A DNA stretch of 42,704 bases. Source: Saccoglossus kowalevskii (lineage: Eukaryota; Hemichordata; Enteropneusta; Harrimaniidae). The position numbers were made by a program, and so were the translations under genes. Below are positions 41,725-42,704 of the stretch, one piece after another. The DNA lies in NCBI RefSeq assembly GCF_000003605.2, contig NW_003143794.1, positions 940,560-983,263 of the forward strand, read 5' to 3'. Position 1 is the stretch's first letter; every line of letters begins with the position of its first letter. The notes below the pieces were generated by a model. That model searched no databases. It saw only the letters and a program-made list of their open reading frames with translations, and was not told where the DNA came from.

Positions 41725-42704
41725 ATCAAAGAAAGCTTAGAAAGAACTCCTGTGTGCTGAGAGTTTTGGAGACACATTAAAAATTAATTCAAAATTACTT
41801 ATACTTGAGATATTGATGGAAACGCAGAAAACTAATTATGCAAATAAGGTAACCAATATGAACAGATTTAAGTGTAAAACTAAAGGTCTGCACAATGTAC
41901 CAAGTTTTATTGAAATGTGATTTGAACCAAAAAAATATTAATTATTATGCTAATTTTTAATTTTAACCAAAAATTAATCAGGCTGTCTATTGTCCTAGAG
42001 CATTTATGTACCAAGTTTTATCCAAATGCGATGATCAATACTTGAGATATCAGTATTAATTAATTATGTTATCTAGGTGATTAAGAAGCATAAATATTTA
42101 CCAAAAACTAATATGGTGCATAGTCTGAGGTTCATTGAAATGTGATGGGTACTCTTTAAAAGTTTCATTGAAATCCAATGAGTGGTTTTTAGACAGCAGT
42201 GCAACAGCCATAGAACAGCAAAAAATTAACTAAATATGCAAATTAGGTAATTAATAGGCACAATTATTTATCCCAAAATTAATCAGGTCTCTGCATAGTA
42301 CTAGAAAAAATGTCGCAAGTCTCATTGAAATGTGATGATTAGTACTTGAGATATCAGGTGAAAAGCTGAAAATTAATTAATTATGCTAATAAGGTGATTA
42401 ATATGCACAAATATTTTACCCAAAAACTAACTAGGTCTCTGCACAGTCCTCAAGTAACTATGTACCAAGTTTCATTGAAACGTGATCATTACTACTCGAA
42501 ATATCAAAAGCTGAAAATTAATTAATTATGCAAATTAGGTAAGTAATATGTACTGATATTACCCTAAAAACTATCAGTCTGTGCAGTGTCATATGACACC
42601 TATGTACAAGTTTTATTGAAATGTTATGATTAATACTTGAGATATCAGTGGAAAAGCCGAAATTGATAATCATTATGTAATTAGGATTAATAATATTAAC
42701 AGAT
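41725..42704 (+). repeat. Family D repeat array, continuing past right edge
   Basis: Starts AATCAAAGAAAGCTTAGAAAG and runs to the window end. It contains about seven diverged units of roughly 105-160 bp, each with a CCAAGTTTTATTGAAATGTGATG-like phrase, ACTTGAGATATCA, AATTAATTATGCAAATTAGG and a GGTCTGTGCA word. An inverted copy with the same starting boundary lies at about 657-325, and one unit is at 33335-33440. No protein is encoded. Confidence 0.75.

Overview
This is an animal nuclear genome segment: AT-rich, with split genes whose exons are bounded by GT-AG introns of about 0.1 to 3.7 kb, and packed with interspersed repeats. The proteins are clear metazoan orthologues. The repeat content suggests a marine invertebrate such as a hemichordate, cephalochordate or lophotrochozoan, but I cannot name the species. 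I saw no bacterial operon, tRNA, rRNA or CRISPR.

Four conserved genes can be assembled exon by exon. (1) 828-1885 (+) holds the last three exons of an arginase whose 5' part lies outside the window. (2) 4819-25691 (+) is a complete 15-exon, 711-residue mitochondrial-type acetyl-CoA synthetase (ACSS1-like). All exon phases match, and the catalytic lysine and AMP-binding motifs are intact. (3) 38656-28429 (-) is an ABCD4-like half ABC transporter (lysosomal cobalamin export in vertebrates) in 12 recognised exons; its extreme N-terminus is unresolved. (4) 39565-40236 (+) holds the first three exons of an APMAP-like, strictosidine-synthase-family membrane protein that runs off the right edge. ACSS and ABCD4 are tail to tail. 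ABCD4 and APMAP are head to head around a likely bidirectional promoter with an ETS site. A possible small gene (39012-39296, +) sits between the ABCD4 and APMAP 5' ends.

Human ACSS1 and APMAP are neighbours on chromosome 20p11, so their proximity here looks like ancient microsynteny, with ABCD4 lying between them in this species.

The introns are rich in repeats. They contain a hairpin-headed, GTCC-rich family (A) with inverted ATGGCC/GGCCAT cores, and a second family (B) with a different hairpin head, short inverted ends and 157-bp internal repeats. There is also a 3'-terminal LINE fragment with a frameshift, an opposite-strand LINE tail, a fold-back element with 69-bp arms, a roughly 387-bp MITE-like insertion nested in a family A copy, a three-copy dispersed repeat (E), and a family (D) present in inverted orientation at both ends of the window. 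The most unusual gene-structure feature is a 74-bp tandem array made from the end of ACSS exon 7 plus its splice donor, which gives a run of competing donors.
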